Assembly: GCA_951799425.1 (NCBI GenBank)
Contig: OX637398.1
Span: 18,362,270-18,426,269 of the forward strand
DNA: 64,000 nucleotides
DNA from: Ilex aquifolium
Taxonomy: Eukaryota > Streptophyta > Magnoliopsida > Aquifoliales > Aquifoliaceae
Reading direction: 5' to 3'
The position numbers were made by a program, and so were the translations under genes. The notes beneath the pieces were generated by a model. That model was not told where the DNA came from. It ran no database searches and saw only the letters and a program-made list of their open reading frames with translations. Positions 33,756-48,400 of this stretch are shown piece after piece (position 1 is the first letter of the stretch; every line of letters begins with the position of its first letter).

Positions 33756-36700
33756 TAAATAGGGTGGTTGCCATTACAACTGGGGTGGTCATCCACCTCA
33801 TGAATGTTGTGTTTATAATATTCTCCCCCTTAGATGACCACTATATTAAGATAGTGTCGGACATATGAATGTTGTCTCATTAAAATCATGTCAATAAAAT
33901 CCAGTGAGATAAAACCTAGACGAAAAAAGAGTAGCGTCCAATTGTCCTATATTTTGATTTGGACGCTCCCCCTGATAATAAAGATAAATTGAGCTGGCTA
34001 CAAACTCGACGCATTCCAATATCGTATACAAACTTTTTGAATGTTGATTCCAGTAAAACTTTAGTGATTAGCTATACAAGATTATTACTTCAACGTATAT
34101 GTTTTACTTCAATTTCACAACTTTACTAGAGTTCATGAGTATAGAAGAACTTTGGTGATATATGGTTGATTCTATCATCTTTAATAAATCCTCATTTGAT
34201 TTGTCCAATGCAAGCAGTATTATCTTCATACATCATTTCAGATGTGATGGACTACAAATCTCAGTTATACACATTTACGACTTGCTTCATGGAGTGTCAG
34301 TATCTCAGAATGATTAGAGGACGTAGCAATCAAAGTTTATTTTGTAGATCGCCATGAGATTGTTGTATCACCATGTGTGAATACATACCCGATTTATGAA
34401 TGAACCTTGTGAGGATTAGAGAGATATCCAAAATCTGCATATCCTACTAGATTTGGGTCATTGACTGATTGCGTTGAGTATAACAAACAAAAATCTGTAG
34501 TTTCATGGAGATAACGTAGGATGTGTTTTATGTCATTCCAATGTCGAGGAGTTGGCGCAGAACTAAATCTTGTCAATAGATTAACTGTAAATTTTATATC
34601 ATACCTAGTGCATTCCCAAATATAGTAAACAAAGAAAGTGTTAAGACTCTTGCAAAGTTCCCTAACAGCATAGAGCTTGGGAAGCTTGGACCCAGTTAAG
34701 ATATGAACAACTATAACAAAGCACCTATTACATAGGATGATAAGGGACTTTCTAGATATCAAATGATCGATCGACCATTGGAGTACATAACGGATATGTT
34801 TTATCCATGTTAAACTGTTTCAAAACCTTTTCGGTATAGGTTGTTTGATGGATAAGAATTCTATTGAACTTATGCTCGATTTGCCGGCCAAGATTATATT
34901 TTGTTTTTCCGAGATCTTTCATCTCAAATTTTCTTTTCAAATATTCAATAATTTTTACTAACTCTTTAGGAATTCCAATTAGATTCATATCATCAACGTA
35001 AACTTCAACAATAGTAAATCCAAAATCTAATATTTTTATAAATACGCATGAGCATATAAAATTTTTAACATACCATTATTTTATCAAATACTCACTGAGA
35101 CAATGATATCACATTCTTTCATATTACTTTAATTCATACAAGGATCATCTCAATTTAATTGAGTACATACTTCGTGGTTTTGATATATTTGCTTCAGGCA
35201 ATTTTAGGACTTTCATAAAATATCGATATCTAAAATTTCATATAAATATGTAGTAACTAAATCCATAAGATGCGTGTCGAGTCTTTCTGAGGCTACTAGA
35301 CTAATCAAATACCAAAATATAATGGCATTCATTATCGATGAGTATGTTTCTTCATAATCAATCTCGGGTCTCTACAAGAACCTTTGTGCCACTAAGCATG
35401 ATTTATATCTTGTGATCTCGTTTTTATCATTTCTTTTTTGAACAAATATCCATTTATAACCAACTGATTTTATACCATCAGATGTTAGGATTGCGAGTCC
35501 AACCACTCCACACGTTTCTAGAAAATCCAACTCTGCTTGGATTGCATCTTTCAACTTTAGCCAATCATGTTTATATTGACATTCAACAATAGAACGTGGT
35601 TCGAGATCATCATCATTTAAGATTTCAATAGCCACAGAAAAAGAGAATATATCATTAATAACCATTTATGTGCAATCTCATACTTCTTTTATGCTTTCAT
35701 AATTAATGAAAATTTAAGTATTCGTAGATAGATGCATCTCTTCAAGAGTCTATATCTCTGCAGGAGGTATGATTTAAGATAATGTGGGTGTATCTTGGTT
35801 TTCAACAACTTCTTCAAGAGTCATCTATGATTGGCCTTCAGTTTTCCTCGTCCGATGAGCTAAATCTTTCGAACTTATGGGTTGTCCACGCTTCAAGCGT
35901 GCAACTGATGTTTCATTTGCTTTCTTTGATTTTTCAATTGGAATATCAATCTTTTCCAGAGTGTTTATGGCAGGTACATATTACTTGGTTACTTTTGCTG
36001 CTTCAATAAATGCATCAAGTAACTAATTAGTAATTTCTAAAGATGTATGATTCTTTGTACTTCAATTTCACATTGAAAAGTATGTGGATCAAAATGAGAC
36101 AGAGATTGCACATTTCAAGAAAATTTATGCTAATTTTTTAGGCAGCGAATTTCCTCTCCCTAATGACAGAGAATGTGTCTTATTAAAATGGCAATCTATA
36201 AATCTTGCGGTAAAATATCACCTGTCAAAAGTTCAAGATACCTGATAATTGAAGGTGAATCATACCTAATATATATTCCTATTCGACATTAAGAACCAAT
36301 TTTTGTACATTGTGGGGTGTAATTAGGACATGTACAGCACAACCAAAAGTTCGTAGATGAGAAATGTTTAGAGGTTGACCAAACACAAGTTGTAAAAATG
36401 AATATTGATGGTGTGCACTTGGTTTGATGCGAACTAAAGTTGTTGTAGGTAAAATGACATGTCCTCAAGCAAAAATGGGTGACATTGTCCTCATAAGTAA
36501 AACTCGAGCAATCAATTGAAGTCTTTTGATAAAAGACTTAGCTAAACCATTTTGGGTATGAGTATGAGTAACTGAATGCTCAACATCAATCCCAACAGAC
36601 ATGCAGTAATCATCAAATATTTGGGATATAAATTCACCAGCATTATCAAGACGAATTGTCTTGATTGGATAATCTGGGAATTATGTCCGTAATCGAATTA

Positions 36701-38690
36701 TTTGGGCAAGGAAACAAACAAAAACAACGTTACGAGTAGATAGTAAAGAAATATGTGACTACCTCGTTAATGTATCTATCAAGACCATAAAATATGAAAT
36801 GGTCAACATGATGGATAAATAGATCCACATATATCCCCTTGAATTCGTTGGAGAAACTTGGGGATTCAACATTGACCTTCACAGGAGATGATCCAATAGT
36901 CAATTTTACCTTGTGAACATGCAGTACCTGGATAATCACTAGGCAAAAAAATCTTCTAGTTCTTTAATGGATGTCCATGTGAGTTATCGGTGATCCGACG
37001 CATCATTATTGATCATGATTGACCTAGTTGGTCATGTCAAAGTATACAAAAATTTGGATCAGTGAGCTTCAGGCTCATCACATTATTTGATTCAATCGTT
37101 CTTATGGTTGTAGAGTACAACCCATAAGATAGAGCGGAAAGTTTCTCTAATATCAGCTTCTGGCTATAAATAATTCCAGCAATACAGAGATATTATGTAT
37201 TACAATCATTCAAAGTATCAATATGAAATCTATTATGACTTATATCTTTAAAACTCAACAGATTTCTTCTAAATTTGACTGAATATAAAACGCCATTGAT
37301 TTTGAATATTGTTCCATTTGTTAACAGAATTATTGCTTTTTCGGAGCCTTCAATCAAGTTTGCAGAACCTGATATTATATCTACATTAGCTTCAACTAAT
37401 GTCAATTTTGAGAAAAAATAGTTATCTCAAAGAATAATGTGCATTGTTCCGTTATCTACCAAACATGCATCTTCAAGATTCGCAGTCATTAGTAACGGCT
37501 AACCACATGTGAACCAAATTATCAATGCTTTCATTTAATTACGCATGTAAATATTAGATCACGTAAAGATATTTGTCTAAATTTTTTATGTTATAGGATA
37601 CAAACCATAGAAAATAAGATTATTTCTTCTAAATTTTTTATGGCTCCTGAAATAAATATTTTGCAAACTCTCATTTGCTATCTCTATTGTATTCTTATTC
37701 TATGTATAATAATAATTTTTTTTTCTTTTATGTGTTATTCTATCACAGCGGTCATGATTCCTACAAAATTATTCTGGACCCATATTCTGGACTCAAATTG
37801 AAGCAGACTCAAATTCTATACCAAATTTCTAAATGTAACTTTTTAACCTATTCAAAACTAAAAGACTTTTTTGACTACTTGTTTTTTGTCTCTTCTTTAC
37901 TACACTGCTTCCATTGCCGACCACCACCGAAGCTTTCACAAATCATTTGAAGGCCTGTAGGTAAGTTTTTTGCTTTTCATCTTCCATCTTCTTAATTTCT
38001 TGTATTTTTCAAAACTCTAATCTCACACATCTTTCATACTATATAAACCTCAAGTCTACCCATCAAATTTTTCTTTGATTTTTTTGAGTTAAACACTATC
38101 GGTAGTACAATTTCAGACCACCGATTTTTCCTGAAATTTTAAGTCTTTGGTACCTACAAATTTAGAAAAATTTTCATTTTATTTTTTCAATCTTCCATTT
38201 TTGTTAAAAATGTATGTTTTTGTATTCTTCAGACCATGCCCATGTTAACTATTTTTTTTTATTTATCTGGATTTATAAAAAATGATAAGGGATTAGAATA
38301 ATCTTAGAATTATGGGGTGGTTTCTTTATTTTCATGTAGTGTTGTATACATATTCATTTTTTTTTTTTTTGAATTATCCATTTGTGGAGAGATGAAAGTT
38401 TCATTTATTTTATCAAATATTATGATTTGAATGTCACAAAAAAAAAATGAGTTTTGAGATAATAAGGGAATTTTTTAAAATATTTGAGTAGATATTTGAG
38501 TTTGCCCATTAGAATACTCTATATCAAATCAAGTTTTTTACTCAAATTTGAGTTTAAATTTGAGTCATGGTTGGAAATGCTCTTATTGACAAAGTTTACG
38601 TACAGGCTGCCTACTGAGATGAATAAATGGGGTAATTGTCATTACAGTTGGGATGGTCATCCATCTCATGAATGTTGTGTTTATAATATT
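33756..38690 (-). mobile_element. decayed Ty1/copia retrotransposon between UBP and CAMTA
   Basis: A 67-bp block is repeated directly at 33756-33822 and 38624-38690, about 88% identical by eye, marking the start of each LTR on the - strand. Next to the left copy the - strand reads TAAGGGGGAGAA, a polypurine tract. Between them, - strand pieces of a copia polyprotein occur in the right order for -: pre-integrase region (37405-37193), integrase (near 36939-36730), then reverse transcriptase and RNase H (35665 to about 34150). There are many stops. The LTRs are otherwise too diverged to delimit. It fills the gap between the 3' ends of UBP and CAMTA. Confidence 0.75.
34150..37405 (-). pseudogene. 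copia polyprotein remnant
   Basis: Pieces on the - strand include YSVKFRRNLLSFKDISHNRF (pre-integrase), DAIQAELDFLETCGVVGL and GYKWIFVQKRNDKNEI (start of reverse transcriptase), MKDLGKTKYNLGRQIEHKFN (palm/thumb), RHWNDIKHILRYLHETTDF and LVGYADFGYLSNPHK (RNase H). Past 34394 the - strand still reads GYVFTHGDTTISWRSTK with further stops. The order matches Ty1/copia. Multiple stops, frame changes and lost segments rule out activity. Confidence 0.8.
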
Positions 38691-38918
38691 GTCCTCCTAC
38701 TTATGGATTAAGAATGTGTTGGTTTATAGACAATGTGAAATATATAATAAATACATTAAGAATTTAAAATATATATATAAATATACATCTATATAATTGT
38801 AATATTTTTGGCATACTTTCCGTATGTCTCTATTCCCCCTTTTCATGTTCTGCCTCTGCTACTTAAGATAGACCCGTTTCCATTTAATATTTTCCCAGTT
38901 TCTTTAAGACAGCAAATT

Positions 38919-38978
<60 letters not shown>

Positions 38979-39484
38979 CACCATAACAATTGCAGGTTTG
39001 AGTCCAGGAATAAACTTTTTCAAAATGACGATAAAGCTATCCACCACGGACCTCACACATCCCTTTACTATAGTTGCAACTTCAGCTGTTTAACACTCAA
39101 AAAATTAAACAGGCTCTTAAACAGTAGCAGAAGTTCGCCTTATCAGACCTGAAATCATGGTGGCCAAGGCCGATACAATTTACAAACCATTATCTTTTAG
39201 TCAAGTTAATTGAAAAAATATAGTATTAACAACTTAAATTATTGGTTCCCCAAAAAACAAAAAAAAAAAGATACACAAAGTGCACAAGTTTGATATTTGC
39301 ATCGCCCCCTCATTCTCTATAAATCCTATCCACTCGCAGGCAGACATACATACGGTTAAATATGTCGGGTAAATCAAATTTACAAATTAACATTAGTGCA
39401 ACCTATGATACAGTTCTACACCAGTCAACAGAAGCAGATATAAATAGGATTTCACAAGAGGATCGAATGTCAGAAGAGATAAAC
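38691..39484 (-). other. 3' flank and untranslated region of CAMTA
   Basis: It contains a (CT)n(AT)n microsatellite and AT-rich sequence. The 3' UTR of CAMTA starts at 39484 going left; no clear polyadenylation signal identified. The open frame 38808-39152 is produced by the microsatellite. Confidence 0.5.
38929..38979. repeat. compound (CT)n(AT)n microsatellite
   Basis: About thirteen CT units followed by about eleven AT units, just beyond the CAMTA 3' end. A likely polymorphic marker. Confidence 0.85.
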
Positions 39485-42400
39485 TCACGACGTTGTAGTA
39501 GTAGTAGTCATGAGGGTGTCATCATCTAGTAGTGCTTCAATATCAATCATATCATCATAATCCGCTGGCTCTTCTGAACTGCTAGGAACATTATCATACA
39601 CAGTCTGCCACAGGAATAAAAAAAGACAAAATGTAAGAAACACAGTATCAAACTCAGAAAGGTAGGATGCACATTCTAAGTGGCTTTCGAATCATTAGAA
39701 AGTGAAAATACCTTAGTTTCCTTCATCTCTGACACAACATTCAGCAGCCTTCGGTACTGATCTCGTCCCTCTGGATACTGAACCATGGACTTCACCCTAT
39801 TGAGGGCCTTTTGCAACCTTTCTTCTGTTTGCTTTCTGCCTTCTTTCAGGAAATCATAGTCATCCTCCTTTGATGAGACGTCTAGCATTTTGTGGCCCTC
39901 AGTTAGAGCTTCTGGTTTGAATCCACGCAAACCGCTTCCTTTTCTCCTCCAGCGCAAAATTACCTTCTCCAAAATTCCAACAGACCATACAATAGGCTTA
40001 TAATTCTTCCTCACCTGGTGCCCTCTTACATGGGCCTTTTTAGCATAAAAGCCAAGAGTTAGAATTTTAGAACTCAACTTGAATGAAGAAATAATATGAT
40101 AAAAAAAATTACGTGAAAAACGTAAGGGCAGATAGGTAGAGAAACTTCTGTAAAAGGACAGTAAATTCATTGCACCTGGATTTTAACAATTTGCTGACGG
40201 ATTATCAAAAACTCTTTTCTGCCCTTCCAACTACGGAATTTATTTTGTATTCGTGTTGCAGCAGCATGCACCGGTTCCTCATTTTGTCGTGCCCTGTTCT
40301 TTTTCACAGCAAGAAGTGAAAGAGCACGTTCCTCCTCCGACATTCCAAAGTCGTCATCACCATACTCTTTTAGCTGCTGCTTCTTTTGGAATGATTGCAT
40401 CCTGAAGACTTGATGAATGCGAGCAGCAGCTTGAGTAGCATTACAGACAGCTGCTAATGAATCCTTCAATGATAATCCATGTGGCAAGTCCCCATCACTG
40501 ACTGGAGTTGCAGTCCTCTCTGTAACTGTTTGTACAGCTTTTACCCCAGAAATCTCTCCATCATCACCATCCTTGGCATCCTTTAGCTTAAGTGATGAAA
40601 GGTGGAAGCTCAAGGCAGATTCTGCAAGATAACCAGCAATTCCTTTGTGTCCATTGCTAGAAGCTAGGTCTGCAGGCGTTCTTCCTGAAGGATACGTTGG
40701 GGTAGGATCCGTCAATGCCCCAGGATCTGCACCTAAAGAGATGAGGAACCCAACCATCCGCTCTCTAACATCACAAAGGTTCAAGGAAAACACCAGGAGG
40801 AAAAAGAGTGCTCATCAGAATCAAAGTGAAATTTGGTAGTCCATAATGTTATCTGAGGAGACTTTCAAAACCCATCACTTGCATTCTCAAACCACCAACT
40901 AAATTATAACATTATAAAACCCAAAGACTTTCTTTTCTTGGAGGTTTTCTTGTCCTCATAAATATAAAACAAGAAAAGTGGTAGTGTCAGAAGCACAGTC
41001 AGTTTAAAATATAGAAGTAAAGATAAATTCACGATCTCTTACCTGCCACAAGAAGCCGCCCAATGAAGTGCCGTCCATCCATTAACATCACGGAAATTGA
41101 CTCTAACACCCGCTGCTATTGTAGGTGGTATAGCCCAGTCGTAATCGAGAGCAGCTGCAAAATGCAGCACTCCTTGGCCACCCTCGTCTAACACACTAGG
41201 ACCTTTCCCACCTTCAGCAGCCTTGTGAAGGAGCCATACATGCAACTTCTCCTTTAGCAGCTTTTGTAGCAGTTGCTCCTTTACTTTTTCAGCGGAGAAC
41301 TCGTCCTCAGCTGTGAGCTTTAGCATCTGGTCCCACTCATTGTTGTCCTCTTTCATTAATGAATTGATTTTACTGCTCAACTCAGAATTGTCATCCACAC
41401 TACTCGAGACACAGTTTTGGGGGCTGACCGATCCCAGAGACAATAATTTTGCAAACCGCATATGAAGAAGATTTTCGCTAGAGCTACCACTATCCTCATC
41501 TAGAACACTGCAAACGCGGTACTCAAATTCTCGCACTTCACTACATGCTAACCTATTGGAACTCGTTACGTAGAAAGGAACCCTCCCAGCCTTGTGAAGG
41601 GGAGTATGACAACGGAGAACGCCATCTGCTATAACCTCCGCCGGAACTTCCAATTCCCCAAACATGCATGCCCATTTGTACTTCTCTACGTCTTGTCGAC
41701 TCTTCAAGAATCTCCCCATAATTAGGACCTGGTTGTGAAATATGCAAGGAACCATTATAAATTAAGCCATTTAAATACCATTTTCTTGATAAAATACTTT
41801 TGCTAGGAAGCACAGCTATACATATTCACTTGGTCATTGGTCTAACATGTCATGAACAGCTAAGACCCAAAAGTCAAATCAATGTCACAACAGTGTATGA
41901 CAAATGATGCAACATGTACCTTAACTTCTGATCCAGCATCTGCCCAATTGGGTGAAAAATCAACAATGCTAAAGAGCTGATCCTGGGAGAGAGATGGACC
42001 CAGCATGTAGGTGTCTAAGTGCACCTCCGGGGCAATACTAGAATCACCAACTCCATCTTCACTTCCAACAGTATCCCAGTAGGCTTCAGAGCCAGTCTGC
42101 ATATGTGTCTCATTTACATCTCCTAGTTCTTTACTCATCCATCGGTCAAAGCTGTCAAGCTTCTTCAGACCTTCCCTTCGGACGCCATCTAACAAAGGCT
42201 GTTTCAAAGCTGAATAATCGGCTTTACCCTCTACACTCGGATCATTCTCCAATTTTGATTTCAGAAGGCTTCCACTTTCTTCATACATAAGCTGCATTTG
42301 AAGGTCATTCTGCATAGGATGCTTATTTTGGTCGGTAGGATGTTTATGGCGAGGCTCCAGTGAATTCAGTAAATCCACACAGTTACTTTCTTGTTCATGA

Positions 42401-45400
42401 AATCTAGAGGTGAGATTGAATGCTGAGTCTGGATGCAACTTCTGATCCATCGACCATTTGGATATGTTTGAAGAATCACCTTCAAAATTCTGTTTGCAAG
42501 TCAAGTTAAAGCCCAAACCGACTTCTATGACTTCAAATAGGCAAAAGATAGTCTTTACTGTCTTGGTGCACAAGCATGTAACATTATACGGAGAAAAACA
42601 ACCATTTATTATGAACCTTGTGGATAAAAATTCAAGCTATAAAAAAGTAGTGAAAAAAAGGATAGCAGAGATCATGCTCAAGTGTATCGCATGCGAAATC
42701 TTTCCTAGTACACTACAGTCAAAACAACACCTAAGAACAATCAGGGTTGCTTGTACACAGTAACCAGAAACAGTACCAGAACATAGACCCTTATAAATCA
42801 CCTCTTGATAGATGGAACATCTTTATACTCATACACAGACAGATGCAGTACACAATGCACCCACCAAATCTAATTGACTTTTTTATCGGAAAAAAAATAT
42901 CAGTCAACATAAACAAGATCACCAAGTCAATAACTTCCATCAATATAAACTTGTGTCTAAAATTTCCAAAGTTGACTTCTATTAATTCAAGACCTCAAGT
43001 TTTGTTGCTAGATCTAATGATTCTCCTAAAAAAGAATAGAACAGAAGAAGAAAAAGAAACAAAAAGGAAATACTTGGCAATATAGTCTGTTTTATGGAGA
43101 GAAAGACAGGAAATGAATCACTTAAACCCATGTTTAATGTAACTGTACATTGTACTAATAGTGAAAAATCGATAAAGGAAAAAGGGAACTTGTGCTATAC
43201 TGCTGAGCTTCCATCCAAATCCCTTAATCTTGATGAGGACTTAGTGGAGAAACTTAAAAATTCTCTATTCTATTTGCCTATCTTCCTTGCCAAAACCCTA
43301 GCTGTACTTATTTGAGATTTGTCCTTTTAGAGCTGAGCTGATCTCAAGAGAAATTTATTTGGCATAGTGAAGCTCCATCTGAAGTCAAGAGCTTCATTAC
43401 ATACATCAATCTGAAGACAGTTAAAACGGGCGACCTGCTTTAGGATAGAAAAAGAAGTTGTTATCATACTTAGCAAGAGTTCAATTTGGGAGCAAATCCA
43501 GTATTATGCAGGCAGAAAGCAACAGACAAGATGCTACAGGCTTTGGTTCCCAAGCTTCTACAAAAATTGGGACAGGAGCAATTTTAGTACCATAGAAATG
43601 GAACTTTGAGAACATTCAGACAGGACCAAAATTTATGATCCCTTCATGTTTCAGTTGCACATCTCACGCATTACCATGCCAATGTCCTAAAACATTGGAA
43701 AGCAGTTTTATCCTCTCATCTCGCAACTCTATGTTGCAAAGACATGGGCACGACATGGTAAAAATGCTTTAACACTGGATTCTAGAAAAAATGATAACAA
43801 ACAAAGCAACAACTTGCGCATATCATACATATATATGTCTGTAGAATGCACGACCCCCTCTCCTCCCTCACACCATAACTTCTTTGGCATCTTAATAATG
43901 TTCATAAACTGCTTAACATTCAAATGATTCTCGTATAACCTTTATTTGATATATACTATTTTCCAGACAATTATGATAGAAGAAAGTTGTATTCCGTCTG
44001 ATGTTGAAGGATTCCACCTTCCAATTGTTGGCCAAGTATCTGAACCCAGAGGTTTTAATACAGATCTAAGAGATTCTGAATATCTTTCATTTCCTAAGCA
44101 ACATCCATGTTTTTTAGCTGCCCATGGTTCAAGGTCACGATTCTGACTCTTGGCTTAGGGGATACTGAGACACATTGGCTGCTGCATCGCGAAATGGTAT
44201 CAGGCAATTCACACAAATTACTACATAGGAAAAGAAGTTGGACATGACAAGAAAATCAGGCCAAATCATAACAAGATGGTGATGGTAACAAGATGGTATC
44301 ACGGGATTGCAAAACAATGACCCTGATGATTCACCCGAGTTCTTCGAAAAGCCTCCGAGTCAACCATGAGTCAAGTGAGACTCATAATTTAGAGGGAATG
44401 TTTATTGGTCTCAGAACGCGGTGTAGAGTCATATACGACTCAACATAATTGTATCAGTCAATACTTTGAATCATGCAGCAGTCATCTAAGGTATTCATCC
44501 ATTTATTTAGGTCTCGCCATCTCAGGAACTGGCCAATACAGAACTTCAGTTTTGACTGGGTGCTACCCTAGGAATTATCTTAGTTACATGATCACTGAAG
44601 TATCACATTGAATTCACCATGAAGAAACTGTATCGACATCAGTGCCACATCATTATCCTCAGCGGGAACAAGCGCAGTGAAAACAGAAATTAGGAAGACC
44701 ATATATTCATGATGCCAGCATCTGGATGCCTCCAATGGTTCAATGAGACATCTCACAGAAAAATTTGTACCTTTTTTTATCTCTCAAGTGTAATTTCAAC
44801 CAAGTGGTTATGTACATATGCTAATTTTGTAAGCCAATTTCTAGTTAGAGGGTAGCTTATGCTGAAAGTCCACTACCACTATCCCGCTCCTATAGGTTGG
44901 GGGTTGTGTTTGGATGTGGAATGCTTTTCTGTCTACTGAGACATTATTCCTATTTGGAAGTAGTTCCTTCCTCAGCCCTCTTTTCTTCTCTGGCATTTCA
45001 CAGCTCTCCCTTCCTCCTACATCTCTATTTGGAAGTAGTTTCTTCCTCAGCCCTCTTTTCTTCTCTAGCAATTCACAGGTCTTCATTGTGGAATGACTTA
45101 TTCGGTTAACCTAGAGAAATCAACACCACCTGACTTTGTTGTTGCAAGCTTTACCTCAAATAGACCGTACTGAACCGTCACAACATGGCTCTTATGGCAT
45201 CAAATTTTCCACATGGTTTCTATTATGTGATACATGAAATCGTTAAATTTAAGGCACTTCCCTTGATGTAAAAGTATAGAAATACTGGATCTATGAGAAC
45301 TAATAAAAGCAGCTTCGTCCACCATGTTGCAAAAGAAGCTTCTATTTTGCAAATTACTAAGTGAATGTATACAAATCGATCTAAAACATAAGTAGTAACC

Positions 45401-48400
45401 TATCTTCCAATCCATAGAAATTAAATCGAATGCAACAACTATGGACAAAAAATATGCATCCATTTGTATATTCACTTGTAAGATTAAGAAATCTCCTGCA
45501 AATGTAACAGTCCCTATGAGAATTGCAATTAGTTGTCAGTCAGATATTTACCACAGGTGTTGCCATAGGAACATGGACTATAACTTAAAGTATGAAAAGT
45601 GTGCAACACATGGTATTTTAAATTAAATGTACCTGCCACTCCTCTTGCCCAGAAGGACGGCACCCAAACTCCTGCTTTGTACCACAGCCATCTGAGTAAA
45701 TGTTCCCCATAATCTCATATTCTTGTCCGGGTATACCACCCATGGTACCAGGTTGCGTAGAGGAAAGCGATGCCTGAAAATGGACAGATTGATATCCTGC
45801 ACTACTATTTTCCAAAACTTTCTCCCATGATGTGAAGTCAAGGTGTTTCGTGGGCTCATATGTCAACCCAGTATCAATACTGTTTTTAACTTTATCGCCT
45901 TGGGAAAGTGAGACAAAATCTGTCTCAGAAATATCTGGAAACTTTCCTCGATAATCATCTGTTAACATATTCCAATATTACCATCTTTTGACAAATGGCA
46001 GTGTTCAACTATTGAAAAGCAATACAGGAATGAAAAAAGGTAAAATATAAAACAAAACAAAGAGGTGAGGGTATTGTACTTGAGATAGGCACAGGATAAT
46101 ACGGGACGGAGAGTCCATCAAATTTGTCCATCCCAGGCGGTTGTAAGTCAAGAAAAGAGCCAAATTTGGAACTTGCTGGGTGATTATATACTGGAACAAA
46201 TTTCAATAACAGTGAACGACCAAAGAAGAAAAATCATTTGACTCCTCATCCACAAAGTAAATGACATTATTAACACATAATAACATTGATTAATGAATTA
46301 GAAACAGAGGTGCTCTTTGATAAACCTGAAAACTGCATACTCTTACACAGTTGAACTAATTCTTTTATCAAACGCACCTGACTCAGCATCTTCATATTCT
46401 GAGGCCTGGGCACTGTTGAGGCTATTAGTATCTGTAACTTGTGACGTTACTTGGTAATTATATGGGTGAAATTTTGAAGACACAGAACTGTCCACCTCGG
46501 AGTTGACTACATCTTCGGATTCTTGGGAATTTGGAACAGCTTCTTCGGCACCTCTAATGCGGTTAAAGTTTGTCCTATTTCCCTGACATCAAAAACAATT
46601 TGCAAAAGAGGTTTAAGCAGAAAGAAAAATTACAATTTCGTACAAAGTTATGATTGAAAGGATCATATGAAAGCTATGAAAGCAGAAAGAAACATGAAAT
46701 ATCTTTCCAATTTCAAAATACACGTACGAATTTTAAATACGAATTGAAAGGAACAACATAGGACACGGTGGCCTGATTTCAAAGCAATACTCCATTCAAG
46801 TCACATGGCCAAAGTCCAAAAAACATGAATACGAGAATTGTGTCGACGATGTGATCATATCAGCTCCTGTGTGAAATCTATCAGACTTTGAAATAAAAGT
46901 GGTTTTGCATGTTAATACCCTTTTTAAGATTAGACATTTTTAAAGAAAAATCATGATGCCTAGCCCCAAATACAGAAGTTAGTAAAAATCCACTTTCTTA
47001 GCAAGACTTTATTAAAATAGCTCATTTTTTAGAATGTTTAGACATTACCAAGAAGTCAATAACTAATTGTTTGGATTATCCTATCAATTCTAAAAACAAA
47101 CCGTGAACACAATATAAAATCGACATGGAATTATCAGAATTGGGTTTAGCCTTAGCAGGTTTGGTTAGTAAAACTGGTTGATCTGCCAAACCCGTCAAAT
47201 AAGAGGGTCAACACAGCCGACTGAACACGACACAAACTTGGCCAAAAACATGGTTTATACAAGACAGAAACCTAATACATTTGAACCCGACTATCCATGA
47301 TTAAAAATGAGTGAGGTATTTGTTGAGCAAAGTTTGACATGGTACGACCCACATGAATAGGAAGCATGAAATGACATGACCCAATGGATGACCTAGTGTA
47401 AATAGAATGTAAATAAAAAGAAAGAAAAAACAGAATGAAAAATAAGAATAAAAGAAAATAAATAAAGGAATAGCAAAAGGATAATGAAGCGTTTAAATTA
47501 TAACCTTTACTTCTCGGTAATGGACAAGAACTATGTGCGAGAGCTCCCTGCAGCAGAGGTCAACCATATAAGAAAGATATGAGAATGTTTCAGCAAGAAG
47601 ACCTTCTAAGATGGAAGCTAAAAGTAACAAATTTGTAAGAACATCAACCAAGTATGACAGCACCATATACTAATTGGAGTAGTTGCATTACATTAGTAGA
47701 AGCCAACAACAAACAACTACACAAACACCACCGCCAAATAGCATATCATCTCAGCATGGCAGCAAAAAGCAACCCAGAGAGAGAGAGTACAACAGGGGGA
47801 GGGAAATTACAATCTTCTGACATAGTTGACTATGAATAATTTCTCCAGTCCTCAATCAGCACAGAATTCATGGAGGGAAGTATAAATTTTAATCAAGACA
47901 AACAGATTCAATACATCGCAGCAGAAAAAAATTACACATGCAGCTTTTCACAAGACTATTCTGGCTTTGAAAACTAGTATATAGCCACAAGCAAAACGTG
48001 AGAGAAAACACGATTCTTGAGCCAAATACAACAATTGTAAGAGAAAACACGATTCCGGTGTAAACGGCACTCATTTTCAGATAAAAAATGATTATGCTGT
48101 CAAATACATTAATTCTAGGAGAGAACATGACTACGGCATCAACTGAAATATATCTTAAAAGAAAATGAAGATTCGTGTGTCAAATGCTTAAATTTAAGAG
48201 AAAACATGATTTTGTTGTCACATGCGCTCAATTCTTGGGTAAGTCATTATTCTGAATTCGAATGCACCAACTCTATGCGAATAAAAGAGCCATAAACTAT
48301 TTGCCTCGATAATCTACTTCCCTTCTTATTTTGTTCCACAATATTAAATCAAAACACATTCCCCCCCCCCCCCCCCCCCCCCAAAAAGATTCTAAATTGT

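Larger units (their letters stand above)
42490..45632 (-). other. CAMTA intron 8
   Basis: 3143 bp. It holds a MITE-like element (44123-44475) and a 75-bp-period duplication near 45.0 kb; the remainder shows nothing recognised. The absence of a skipped exon is supported by frame: exons 8 and 9 join between codons 352 and 353. Confidence 0.6.

Noticed and set aside
38808-39152. 114-codon + strand frame
   Set aside because: It arises from the (CT)n(AT)n microsatellite, giving Ser-Leu and Tyr-Ile repeats.
43946-44146. Extra CAMTA exon in intron 8
   Set aside because: The frame is on the wrong strand, and exons 8 and 9 already join in frame with family-consistent sequence.
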